DNA from: an uncultured Clostridia bacterium
GTDB taxonomy: Bacteria; Bacillota; Clostridia; Christensenellales; CAG-917
Length of the DNA: 8,421 bases
Assembly: GCA_947174215.1 (NCBI GenBank)
Contig: CAMWIB010000040.1
Coordinates: 1 to 8,421 of the forward strand
Direction of reading: 5' to 3'
The notes under the pieces were generated by a model that saw only the letters and a list, made by a program, of their open reading frames with translations, did no database searches and was not told where the DNA came from. The translations under genes and the position numbers were made by a program. Shown here piece after piece: positions 1-5,615 of this stretch (position 1 is its first letter; every line of letters begins with the position of its first letter).

Positions 1-354
1 CTTTTTGCCAAGTCCCTTTATCTTGCAAAGAGTCTTTACGTCACCGCTTGCAATGGCAACCGTAAGCGTTTTTAAGTCGTAGCCGCTCAAAATCTGCATT
101 GCCATTTTAGGTCCTATTCCGCTTATATCAATAAGGCGCAAGAACAGCTTTTTCTCCTCGTCGCGCGAAAAGCCGTACAGTGACATTTCATCCTCGCGCA
201 CGTAGAGATAGGTATATATCTTTGCCGTTTCACCCAAATTCACGTCGTAAAGCGTGTTTCCGCTCACACCTATTTCATAGCCTATACCGTTGTTTTCAAG
301 CACGACGGAATTGAAGGTTTTGTTTGTGACTTTTCCAGTTATGTAGCTGTACAT
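1..354 (-). CDS. ruvA: Holliday junction branch migration protein RuvA (N-terminal part, runs off the window)
   Basis: RuvA binds four-way DNA junctions as a tetramer and recruits the RuvB motor for branch migration in recombinational repair. Translating down from the ATG at 352-354 gives 118 residues with no stop before base 1, so the 3' end of the gene is missing; full proteins are about 190-210 residues. The start MYSYITGKV opens the OB-fold domain (about 1-62). The acidic pin lies at E54-D55-E56. The first helix-hairpin-helix is SGIGPKMAMQILS (78-90), and the second begins at 109-118 (LCKIKGLGKK). An AAGAGG ribosome site (365-370) sits about ten bases upstream of the ATG. The gene lies 71 bases downstream of ruvC on the same strand. 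RuvB would be expected further left, outside the window. The identification is secure; the C-terminal RuvB-binding domain cannot be seen. Confidence 0.95.
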   Translation of the reverse strand, partial: MYSYITGKVTNKTFNSVVLENNGIGYEIGVSGNTLYDVNLGETAKIYTYLYVREDEMSLYGFSRDEEKKLFLRLIDISGIGPKMAMQILSGYDLKTLTVAIASGDVKTLCKIKGLGKK

Positions 355-425
355 ATTTTTCGTACCTCTTAACTCTGCTTACGTTTTATGGCTTTTAATT
401 TATTGACCGCTTATTATTTCATCGG

Positions 426-923
426 CTACTGTATTCTGAACGCCGTAGACATTCTGCTCGTCTGCGCGTGGCATAGCGCAACCGCGAGTGCGTCCGCCGC
501 GTCATCGGGACGGGGAACGCTTTTTAGTCTAAGTAATGCCTGCACCATATGTTGCATCTGTATTTTATCTGCGCCGCCGTAGCCCGTTATTGCCTGCTTA
601 ATTTGATTTGGCGTATACTCGTACACTTCTGAGCCAAGGCTCTTCACAGCGGTGAGAAGTATGACTCCCCTCGCCTCGGCAACGGGTATACCCGTCGTGA
701 TATTCTTGCTGAAAAACAACTCTTCTATGGAGATATTCTCTGGCTTAAAGGTTTCGATAAGTTCCTTTACGCCGTCTTCAAGCTGGCACAGTCTTTCGGG
801 CAACGTGCATTCCTTGGGAGTCGTAACAACGCCGTAATCGACAACCGCAAAGTTGCCGTGAACTGCGTCTATCACTCCGTAACCCATAGTCGCAAGACCG
901 GGGTCTATTCCCAAAATTCGCAT
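426..923 (-). CDS. ruvC: Holliday junction resolvase RuvC (crossover junction endodeoxyribonuclease)
   Basis: RuvC is the dimeric, metal-dependent endonuclease that cuts Holliday junctions after RuvAB branch migration. The 165-residue protein has full family length and the RNase H-like fold signatures: MRILGIDPG with catalytic D7, the IEELFF segment with E67, and PDDAADALAVA with D141 and D144, matching the D-E-D-D tetrad of E. coli RuvC. The conserved YGGADKIQMQHMV stretch (115-127) is also typical. The ATG start is fixed by MRILGIDPG; its Shine-Dalgarno match is weak (A-rich AGAAAAG). A candidate promoter with repeats lies upstream, and ruvA follows downstream, so this is the head of a ruvCA(B) transcription unit. 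Bacilli usually lack RuvC and use RecU, so its presence points to a Clostridia-like host. Confidence 0.97.
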   Translation of the reverse strand: MRILGIDPGLATMGYGVIDAVHGNFAVVDYGVVTTPKECTLPERLCQLEDGVKELIETFKPENISIEELFFSKNITTGIPVAEARGVILLTAVKSLGSEVYEYTPNQIKQAITGYGGADKIQMQHMVQALLRLKSVPRPDDAADALAVALCHAQTSRMSTAFRIQ

Positions 924-944
924 AGTTTTCTGCCGCTTTTCTTT

Positions 945-990
945 TAGCGCACTGTTGTATATAGCATTAGACCATAAATAGACTGCGCTA
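945..990. repeat. Inverted repeat bracketing the ruvC -10 region
   Basis: TAGCGCA (945-951) and its exact reverse complement TGCGCTA (984-990) are separated by 32 bases. The distal arm abuts the -35 box inside the promoter spacer, and the proximal arm lies just past the predicted transcription start. This could be a pair of operator half-sites or an mRNA/DNA stem. Seven bases is short enough to arise by chance, so the functional reading is tentative. Confidence 0.4.
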
Positions 991-996
991 TATCAA
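966..996 (-). promoter_or_regulatory. Candidate SigA-type promoter for ruvC
   Basis: On the minus strand a TTGATA -35 box (991-996) is followed, after a 19-base spacer, by TCTAAT (966-971), one mismatch from TATAAT and preceded by an extended-10 TG. The spacer is longer than the ideal 17, so activity may be weak or regulated. It lies in the 130-base gap between the ABC ATPase gene and ruvC, where no clear terminator for the upstream gene was found. I saw no CGAAC-N4-GTTCG type LexA box. Inference only. Confidence 0.4.
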
Positions 997-1000
997 GTCT

Positions 1001-1018
1001 TTGTTCTAATTGTTCTAA
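1001..1018. repeat. Tandem 9-bp direct repeat upstream of the ruvC promoter
   Basis: TTGTTCTAA occurs twice head to tail (1001-1009 and 1010-1018). On the transcribed strand this reads TTAGAACAA twice, ending just upstream of the candidate -35 box at 991-996. The position suits an activator or operator site, but it could also be a neutral slippage duplication. The GAAC cores are direct, not inverted, so it is not a standard LexA box. Confidence 0.6.
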
Positions 1019-1053
1019 GCCTTTACTCTAAGGTTTTTACTTAAAGCCATTCT

Positions 1054-2124
1054 TTATTTATGCAAGCTGTTCTCGTTCGTAAAGTCGAATATACGCACGT
1101 CTGCCGCTTTTGGAAGCGTACAAACAGTATCGCACTTTTCATCGCCTTTAACCCATATTCCGCTTTCCGTGCGCATAATATATCCGTCTTTTACGCGCAT
1201 AGCGTACGACACTTTCTCATTGCGCTCGCCCAAGTCCGCAAAGCTATCTGCGTGCCAACCGACGTATACGTCCTTTCCTATGTATCCGCCGACGATTGCA
1301 TTTCTCAAATGCTCAACCTCAATGCGGTATTCATTGCCTTGCGACACGGGAGTTTGCACTCCAAGCACCACTTGAAGCTCGCCGCCGTTATCTTCGAGCC
1401 TTGCGCGCTCGAAATGATAATACTTATCAATCGCCTGCGCCGCCCATATGCTATCGGGTTTTTCGCATATACTCTTTGCAGTGCCAACCTGCTTTATCTC
1501 TCCGTAATGAAGCACGGCTATTCTGTCCGCAACGGATATAGCCTCGCTACTGTCTGTCGTAGCATACATTACGCTTACGCCCTGCGCCGCTTTTTCAAGC
1601 AAGATAGGCACGACCTCGCCCCACAGCTCGTTCGCTTCATCTCGGCTGAGTCCATGCGTAATATCGTCTATAAGTAACACGCGGAAGTCCCTCAAAAACA
1701 GCCTTGCAAGCCCAAGCCTTTTCACCTGTATGAGGGGCGCTTTGCTCACCTTGTCTTTAAGCCACGCGGTTATGCCTATGCGCTCAGCCGCCGCATATAC
1801 TCTTCTTTCGATTTCACTCTTCTCCACTCCGCGAATTTTGAGCGGATATGCGAGATTATAATAGAAGCTACGGTTTTCAAATACTGCGAGGTCGTCAAAA
1901 ACCATAAGTACGTCATCGGGCTTTTTGGGGGTAGGACTTCCGTCAATAAGCACTTCGCCCTCGCAGTCTGTCACGCCCGCGATAACTTTGAGCATAGTCG
2001 TTTTACCGCTCTGCCCGTCGCCGAGTAGCGCGATAATCTCGCCGTCCTCTACGCGAAGCTCTGCCACGCCGAGTACGCGCGCGCCGTACAGATATTGTTT
2101 TGTGACACCTCTAAGCTCTATCAT
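1054..2124 (-). CDS. MalK/UgpC-like ABC transporter ATPase with degenerate catalytic motifs
   Basis: The layout matches the sugar-importer ATPases (MalK/MsmX/UgpC): nucleotide-binding domain about 1-235, then a TOBE-like C-terminal domain ending in RIFDFTNE, where MalK relatives have a HLFDxETG-type end. At 356 residues it has normal length. The active-site motifs are eroded. Walker A is GDGQSGKTT (35-43), with Q38 replacing the second Gly. The Q-loop Gln is D77. The LSGGQ signature is APLIQ (129-133). Walker B LLIDD keeps D153 but has D154 for the catalytic Glu. The D-loop reads THGLS. The switch His is T190. K41 and T42 remain, so ATP binding is conceivable but normal hydrolysis is doubtful. 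No permease or binding-protein gene is nearby. It starts 16 bases after yfbR, probably co-transcribed, with only a weak AGG ribosome site. The intact frame suggests a maintained regulatory or structural role rather than a pseudogene. The family is secure; the function is unknown. Confidence 0.85.
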   Translation of the reverse strand: MIELRGVTKQYLYGARVLGVAELRVEDGEIIALLGDGQSGKTTMLKVIAGVTDCEGEVLIDGSPTPKKPDDVLMVFDDLAVFENRSFYYNLAYPLKIRGVEKSEIERRVYAAAERIGITAWLKDKVSKAPLIQVKRLGLARLFLRDFRVLLIDDITHGLSRDEANELWGEVVPILLEKAAQGVSVMYATTDSSEAISVADRIAVLHYGEIKQVGTAKSICEKPDSIWAAQAIDKYYHFERARLEDNGGELQVVLGVQTPVSQGNEYRIEVEHLRNAIVGGYIGKDVYVGWHADSFADLGERNEKVSYAMRVKDGYIMRTESGIWVKGDEKCDTVCTLPKAADVRIFDFTNENSLHK

Positions 2125-2140
2125 TTATGTTGCACGCCTG

Positions 2141-2719
2141 TCACAAAATATCCACAGACGCGTTGAAGCCGTCCATAAAGTTGTCAAGGAAATATCCGAG
2201 TTCGGGATAGTCTACCCTCGTTTCATCAAGCACCTTTTGCAGACGGTTGAACGCCTTATCGAATTCCATATTGCCGAGTAGCTTTTCCTCGGAGCATTTG
2301 ACGTATGCGGAGAGCTTATCCGCAATCTTCATAAGCTTATACTCCTCGCTCTCCTCGTCGGGCTTGACGTACTCCCTGTACTGTTCGCTAAGCTCCTCGG
2401 GAAGAGAATCGAGCAAGCGCTTGTTTATCATATCCTCTATCTCGGAGTACGCGCCTTTCATACTCGAATTGTAGTACTTTACGGGAGTAGGCAAATCGCC
2501 GCTTACGACTTCCGCCGTGTCGTGATAAAGCGCAAGCGAAGCTATTTTATCCACGTTTACGTTGCCGCCATATACGGTATTGCGTATAATTCCCAACGCT
2601 TGTCCGAGTATAGCGACGGAAGCGGAATGCTGCATCAAGTCCTCCTTGATATTGGAGCGCATCAAATTCCACCTCTGAATGAGCTTCATTCTGTTCATAA
2701 AAGCATAAAACGTGTACAT
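2141..2719 (-). CDS. yfbR: YfbR-type HD-domain 5'-deoxynucleotidase
   Basis: This is an HD-superfamily phosphohydrolase of the YfbR class, which removes phosphate from deoxyribonucleoside 5'-monophosphates in nucleotide salvage and pool control. With the chosen ATG start it has 192 residues, against 199 in E. coli YfbR. The metal ligands are H31, H66-D67 (in ALYHDTAE) and D134 (in KIADKLSAY). E70, D76 (in SGDLPTPVKYYN) and R16 (in IQRWNLMR) match the catalytic and substrate residues of E. coli YfbR. A TTG at 2774-2776 would add 19 residues, but the ATG at 2717-2719 has a GAGGT ribosome site and its N-terminus, FYAFMNRMKLIQRW, aligns with the start of YfbR. The gene is 172 bases from pgi, across a hairpin, and 16 bases from the downstream ABC ATPase. 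No strong promoter is visible in its own leader. Confidence 0.9.
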   Translation of the reverse strand: MYTFYAFMNRMKLIQRWNLMRSNIKEDLMQHSASVAILGQALGIIRNTVYGGNVNVDKIASLALYHDTAEVVSGDLPTPVKYYNSSMKGAYSEIEDMINKRLLDSLPEELSEQYREYVKPDEESEEYKLMKIADKLSAYVKCSEEKLLGNMEFDKAFNRLQKVLDETRVDYPELGYFLDNFMDGFNASVDIL

Positions 2720-2723
2720 AACA

Positions 2724-2728
2724 ACCTC
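2724..2728 (-). promoter_or_regulatory. Ribosome binding site that decides the yfbR start
   Basis: GAGGT on the minus strand lies about four to five bases before the ATG at 2717-2719. It supports that start over the upstream in-frame TTG at 2774-2776, whose Shine-Dalgarno match is poor. Confidence 0.65.
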
Positions 2729-2834
2729 GCTAAAATTTATTTCAGACAGCGTTTGCAAATTGAATTTACAGCCCAATAAATCCGTCTATTCCTTTATGCA
2801 ACCTTGCCGTCCAATCTTTTTACAACATAATTAT

Positions 2835-2874
2835 GTCACGCCGCCTGTACCAAAATCGGTACAGACGGTATGAC
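2835..2874 (-). repeat. Long imperfect hairpin between pgi and yfbR
   Basis: Two 17-base arms (2835-2851 and 2858-2874) flank a 6-base loop. As minus-strand RNA the arms pair throughout except for one A-C mismatch, with two G-U wobbles. As plus-strand RNA the same positions give two A-C mismatches and only one wobble. The hairpin starts 17 bases after the pgi stop codon. No U-run follows on either strand, so it is not a classic intrinsic terminator. It could be an mRNA 3'-end stabiliser, an attenuating or processing element, or a dispersed palindromic repeat. A perfect 12-base palindrome (ACATAATTATGT, 2825-2836) overlaps its far edge. Confidence 0.75.
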
Positions 2875-2891
2875 GTAAATTACAAGCAAAA

Positions 2892-4283
2892 TCAGATTAT
2901 ATACTTCTCGTTTTTCTTTGGTGCGGCTTCAAGTTCCGCCTTCTTTGCTTCGTAGCCGTGTCTGTCGAACATAGCGTAGGTCGCGTTCTTGCCTTCCTCA
3001 ACGCCGGGCTGATTGAAGGTGTCGATATTGAGCATCTTTCCACAATACGCCGTTTCAAGCTGGAAGAACATAAGGAGCTGTCCGATTGAACGGGCGTTCA
3101 CTTCGTCAAGCAAAATAGTTCTGTTCATATGCTTGGAACGCGTGAGTGCATACTCCGTCGCCTTACGCTCGGTGTTGATAAGCTCGCTCATCGTGTGTCC
3201 GCAAAGGAAGTTCACGTCCGCGAACTGCTCCGCGCCGTTTGCAATAACCACGTCCTTTCTGAATTTCTCAACGCCGATTATAGTGATTACATTGTCAAAC
3301 GGACCTTCCGTGTAGAGCTGAACCTGCGAATGTTGGTCAGTGACGCCGAGCGCCTTGACGGGAGTCTGTCCCTTATGTACCGTCTTGCCATCGAAGTCAA
3401 CCGCCTTACCAAGACTCTCGCCCCAAAGCTGGCAGTACCAGTCCGCCATAAGTTTGAGGGAATCCGCATACGGCATCATAACCGAGATATTCTTGCCCTT
3501 CTGCTCCATAGCTATGTACTGCAAAACCGCCGCCATAAGCGCAGGATTCTTGTACGGGTCTGCGCCATTGCACTTCTTATCCATCTCGGACGCGCCTACG
3601 AGCAAGCCGATAATGTCAATGCCGAGTACCGCCGCGGGCAAAAGGCCTACGGGGCAAAGCTCGCTGAAACGGCCGCCTACTCCGTCGGGAATGAAGTACG
3701 TCTTGAAGCCTTCTTCCTTTGCGAGCTTGATAAGGTTGCCCTTGCTTTCGGACGTAGTTGCGATGATGTGCTTTGCCCAATCCTCGCCGCACTTCTTTTT
3801 GAGAATGTCCGTGATGATGAGATATTGACTCATCGTTTCAGAGGTTGCGCCGCTCTTCGTGATGACGTTGAACATCGTTTCCGCCGGGTCGATGACGTCA
3901 AGGAGTGCGAGCATTCTTTCAGGGTCAACGTTGTCCTCGACGAAAAATTTTACGCCGCGCTTGCTCTCGTCAAGCTCGTTATATCTCAAATGGCAAAGCG
4001 CATTGTACACAGCCATAGGACCGAGCGCGCTTCCGCCGATACCGAGTACGACGAAGTTCTTATACTTAGCGCGGATATCCGCCGCCGTCATAATAATGTC
4101 GCGTACGATGCTCTCCTGATTGTAGGGAAGCTCCGACCAGCCCATCCAGCCCGTGCCGCGGTTCTTCTCGAAATACGCATAGGAATCCTGCGCCTTGTCA
4201 AGCACCGCTTCGATGTCCTTCTCGCTGATGCCCTGCTCGCCGATATAGGCGTCCATCATGTTGTTGAAATCAAATTTAATCAT
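2892..4283 (-). CDS. pgi: Glucose-6-phosphate isomerase
   Basis: Cytosolic enzyme that interconverts glucose 6-phosphate and fructose 6-phosphate in glycolysis and gluconeogenesis. The 463-residue protein has the size of the shorter bacterial/Bacillota form. It carries GIGGSALGP (81-89), the phosphate-binding loop TKSGATSET (142-150), family signature 1 around DGVGGRFSELCPVG (200-213, R205), and signature 2, GKMLNIDTFNQPGVEEGK (415-432). Catalytic candidates are E289 in LWGESLGK, H318 in TDQHSQVQ and K432. Its ATG overlaps the stop codon of the upstream TIM-barrel gene by one base (TAATG), and a GGAGG site (4290-4294) sits about seven bases upstream, so translation is probably coupled. It is the last gene of the tight hpf-initiated cluster; the hairpin at 2835-2874 follows. 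Confidence 0.97.
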   Translation of the reverse strand: MIKFDFNNMMDAYIGEQGISEKDIEAVLDKAQDSYAYFEKNRGTGWMGWSELPYNQESIVRDIIMTAADIRAKYKNFVVLGIGGSALGPMAVYNALCHLRYNELDESKRGVKFFVEDNVDPERMLALLDVIDPAETMFNVITKSGATSETMSQYLIITDILKKKCGEDWAKHIIATTSESKGNLIKLAKEEGFKTYFIPDGVGGRFSELCPVGLLPAAVLGIDIIGLLVGASEMDKKCNGADPYKNPALMAAVLQYIAMEQKGKNISVMMPYADSLKLMADWYCQLWGESLGKAVDFDGKTVHKGQTPVKALGVTDQHSQVQLYTEGPFDNVITIIGVEKFRKDVVIANGAEQFADVNFLCGHTMSELINTERKATEYALTRSKHMNRTILLDEVNARSIGQLLMFFQLETAYCGKMLNIDTFNQPGVEEGKNATYAMFDRHGYEAKKAELEAAPKKNEKYII

Positions 4284-5068
4284 TATCTGCCTCCGATAAG
4301 GTTTTTCAAATATTCAACCGACTGCGCAATCTCTTGGTAGTCGTTGTAATTTTTCGCATACTGCTCTATAATCAGCGGACCGTTGTAGCCGACGTCGTTA
4401 AGCCTGTCGATAAGCTCTCTGAAAGGGAACACGCCCTTTCCTACCATAACTATGTTTCCGTCCTCGTCCACGTCGCTAAGATGTACGTTTTTGAGAGTGT
4501 CGCCCATAACGGAAAGATACTCGCGCCAATCGTAGCCCGACTGTCTTGCCTGCTTTATGTCAAGCACGCAACCGCAACCGTCCGAATACTTTTTCATCTC
4601 CGCATAGAAATCGGGAGTGTTGAATGTAGCCCAGTGTACGTTTTCAAGGCACAGCGTTATGCCGTACTCCTTCGCCCTCTCGCCAAGCTCTCGCATACGC
4701 CTACCTACGAAAGCGGGGTCGAAATACATAGTCTTTTTAAGCCGCGACAGCCCGTGGAAGGTGTACACCTTGGCTCCAAGCTGTTTGCCGACCGCAACAA
4801 CCTTGTCAAAAACTCTCTCAGCGTCGGTGCGTGTGCGCTCCGCGGCATTGAAAAGCTGTGGCTCGAAATTGGTGTTCAGCGAGTGTACGGAGTACACGTC
4901 AAGGTCGCCCTTTCTCTCAATCAACAGCTTCCCGAACTCAGGTTCGTACTCGCTGTATGTAGTGAGGAACACCTCGCAGGTTTGTCCTCCACAGCGTTGA
5001 ATGACCGAGAACGAATCCTCGGTCAATTCTTTCAGAAAAAACGTAGCCGTCGATATTCCGACCTGCAT
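4283..5068 (-). CDS. Sugar phosphate isomerase/epimerase-like TIM barrel (xylose isomerase-like/AP endonuclease 2 superfamily)
   Basis: A 261-residue single-domain (beta/alpha)8 protein of the xylose isomerase-like superfamily, which includes sugar isomerases, epimerases and endonuclease IV. It has the usual spread of metal and substrate ligands at strand ends: H62 (VHSL), H105 (TFHG), E142 (LENVHW), D170 (VLDIKQA), H196 (VHLSD) and E235 (LIIEQY). The E-D-H-E set is the typical divalent metal site. It lacks the multi-histidine zinc cluster of true endonuclease IV, so a sugar enzyme is more likely than DNA repair. The substrate cannot be read from sequence; its position directly before pgi favours carbohydrate metabolism. 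It starts one base after the hpf stop codon, using the GAG-rich end of hpf as its ribosome site, and overlaps pgi by one base. No signal peptide is present. Confidence 0.85.
   Translation of the reverse strand: MQVGISTATFFLKELTEDSFSVIQRCGGQTCEVFLTTYSEYEPEFGKLLIERKGDLDVYSVHSLNTNFEPQLFNAAERTRTDAERVFDKVVAVGKQLGAKVYTFHGLSRLKKTMYFDPAFVGRRMRELGERAKEYGITLCLENVHWATFNTPDFYAEMKKYSDGCGCVLDIKQARQSGYDWREYLSVMGDTLKNVHLSDVDEDGNIVMVGKGVFPFRELIDRLNDVGYNGPLIIEQYAKNYNDYQEIAQSVEYLKNLIGGR
4290..4294 (-). promoter_or_regulatory. pgi ribosome binding site inside the TIM-barrel gene
   Basis: GGAGG on the minus strand lies about seven bases before the pgi ATG, inside the Gly-Gly codons of the upstream gene's IGGR C-terminus. 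This fits translational coupling across the TAATG junction. Confidence 0.75.
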
Positions 5069-5069
5069 T

Positions 5070-5417
5070 TTACTCCTCTTCCTCGCGTACCCTCATATCC
5101 GCATACACGGCAGGCGCGCCTTTCTTGCTTCTTTCCCAGACGTCCTTTTGCTTTTTCAACTGCCCGAGCAGTTTTGGAATCACGACGTCAATATTGTCAA
5201 AAGGCGAGGTGGACTGCGTTTCTGCGCGGTAGGTCTGTCCGCGGGACGTAACTACAAGAGTGGTGGAATACAAGCCGTTTTCAAATACGACGTTGAATCT
5301 CACCTGCGCGTTATCGTCGTCGGAAAACCTTCTTGCCAACTTTTCGCACTTCTTTTCCGTAACGGATTTAAGCAAATCGCTGGGTTCATAGTTCTTACCG
5401 AAAATTTCAAGCTTCAT
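5070..5417 (-). CDS. hpf: Short ribosome hibernation-promoting factor / RaiA family protein
   Basis: Members of this family bind the 30S decoding region and inactivate ribosomes in stationary phase or stress. The 115-residue protein matches the N-terminal ribosome-binding domain (about 1-95): the IFGKNYEPSDLLKSVTEKKCEKLARRF opening in pieces (first half 4-18, helix to 31), then a beta strand (QVRFNVVF), the SRGQTYRAE strand, and the FDNIDVVIPKLLGQLKKQK helix typical of HPF/YvyD. It ends in a short tail, RVREEEE. The C-terminal dimerisation domain of long HPF, usual in Bacillota (about 180 residues), is absent, and the next gene begins immediately, so no remnant is left. An AGGAGGT site and a strong promoter precede it, making it the first gene of the hpf-TIM barrel-pgi operon. 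The symbol is by family; RaiA-like function is equally possible. Confidence 0.85.
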   Translation of the reverse strand: MKLEIFGKNYEPSDLLKSVTEKKCEKLARRFSDDDNAQVRFNVVFENGLYSTTLVVTSRGQTYRAETQSTSPFDNIDVVIPKLLGQLKKQKDVWERSKKGAPAVYADMRVREEEE

Positions 5418-5423
5418 AAAACT

Positions 5424-5430
5424 ACCTCCT
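5424..5430 (-). promoter_or_regulatory. Strong ribosome binding site of hpf
   Basis: AGGAGGT on the minus strand lies six bases before the ATG at 5415-5417. It is a near-consensus Shine-Dalgarno sequence and confirms the hpf start. Confidence 0.9.
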
Positions 5431-5448
5431 GCCTTTATTTTCGCCTAT

Positions 5449-5477
5449 ATTATAACAAATATTATTTATATATTCAA
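5449..5477 (-). promoter_or_regulatory. SigA-type promoter of the hpf operon
   Basis: On the minus strand TTGAAT (5472-5477) and a perfect TATAAT (5449-5454) are separated by 17 bases, and the -10 box is preceded by an extended TG. Transcription should start near 5442, giving a leader of about 25 bases before the hpf ATG. The DNA upstream is strongly A/T-rich, like an UP element. It drives hpf, the TIM-barrel gene and pgi, and possibly yfbR and the ABC gene if the hairpin after pgi is read through. Confidence 0.8.
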
Positions 5478-5535
5478 TACAATTTACAAAACTATTTTAC
5501 AAATAAATCTTTCTAAAATAAAACACAATGTCAAA

Positions 5536-5559
5536 ATACAAAACCATATACAAAACCAT
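5536..5559. repeat. Perfect tandem 12-bp duplication in the clpC-hpf gap
   Basis: ATACAAAACCAT occurs twice with no spacer (5536-5547 and 5548-5559). It lies between the clpC terminator and the hpf promoter, about 60 bases upstream of the -35 box. Looser relatives (TTTACAAAACTA, TTTTACAAATAA) occur at about 5483-5506. It may be replication slippage or a binding site; the rest of this gap (5478-5583) shows only A/T-rich sequence. Confidence 0.7.
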
Positions 5560-5581
5560 CCGCTTGAAAAATAGCTTCATA

Positions 5582-5614
5582 TAAAAACGGCGGAACGTTT
5601 TGTCCCGCCGTTTT
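5582..5614 (-). terminator. Intrinsic terminator of the mcsB-clpC operon
   Basis: On the minus strand a 13-bp stem (arms 5602-5614 and 5584-5596, one G-U pair, GC-rich core CGGCGG/CCGCCG) closes a 5-base loop and is followed by a T-run. It begins one base past the clpC TAA stop, so clpC is the last gene of its operon here and radA/sms does not follow as it does in Bacillus. The flanking A and T runs are near-symmetric, so it might also work from the other strand, though no gene there needs it. Confidence 0.92.
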
Positions 5615-5615
5615 A

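Noticed and set aside
1015..1050. Eleven-codon leader frame (MALSKNLRVKA) before ruvC
   Set aside because: No ribosome site precedes it and it ends upstream of the likely ruvC promoter, so it would not be in the ruvC transcript.
961..1053. LexA/DinR box controlling ruvC
   Set aside because: The GAAC cores are direct repeats; no inverted CGAAC-N4-GTTCG arrangement is present.
1060..1677. Plus-strand open frame of 205 codons opposite the ABC ATPase
   Set aside because: Shadow frame without recognisable motifs; the minus-strand protein aligns with MalK-like ATPases over its whole length.
1054..2124. Calling the degenerate ABC ATPase a pseudogene or a sequencing artefact
   Set aside because: The frame is open for the full family length with the scaffold and TOBE-like end preserved; the changes are substitutions at many sites, not frameshifts or stops.
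2720..2776. TTG start that would lengthen YfbR by 19 residues
   Set aside because: The downstream ATG has a GAGGT site and gives an N-terminus that aligns with E. coli YfbR.
2835..2874. Intrinsic terminator after pgi
   Set aside because: The stem is strong but no T-run follows on either strand, so it was listed as a structured repeat instead.
3129..4340. Long plus-strand open frame of 403 codons opposite pgi
   Set aside because: It is antisense to a full-length, motif-verified pgi, shows no recognisable domain, and is a by-product of codon bias on the other strand.
4334..5251. Plus-strand open frame of 305 codons opposite the TIM-barrel gene and hpf
   Set aside because: It crosses two well-supported minus-strand genes, has low-complexity Arg/Leu/Val-rich content and no family resemblance.
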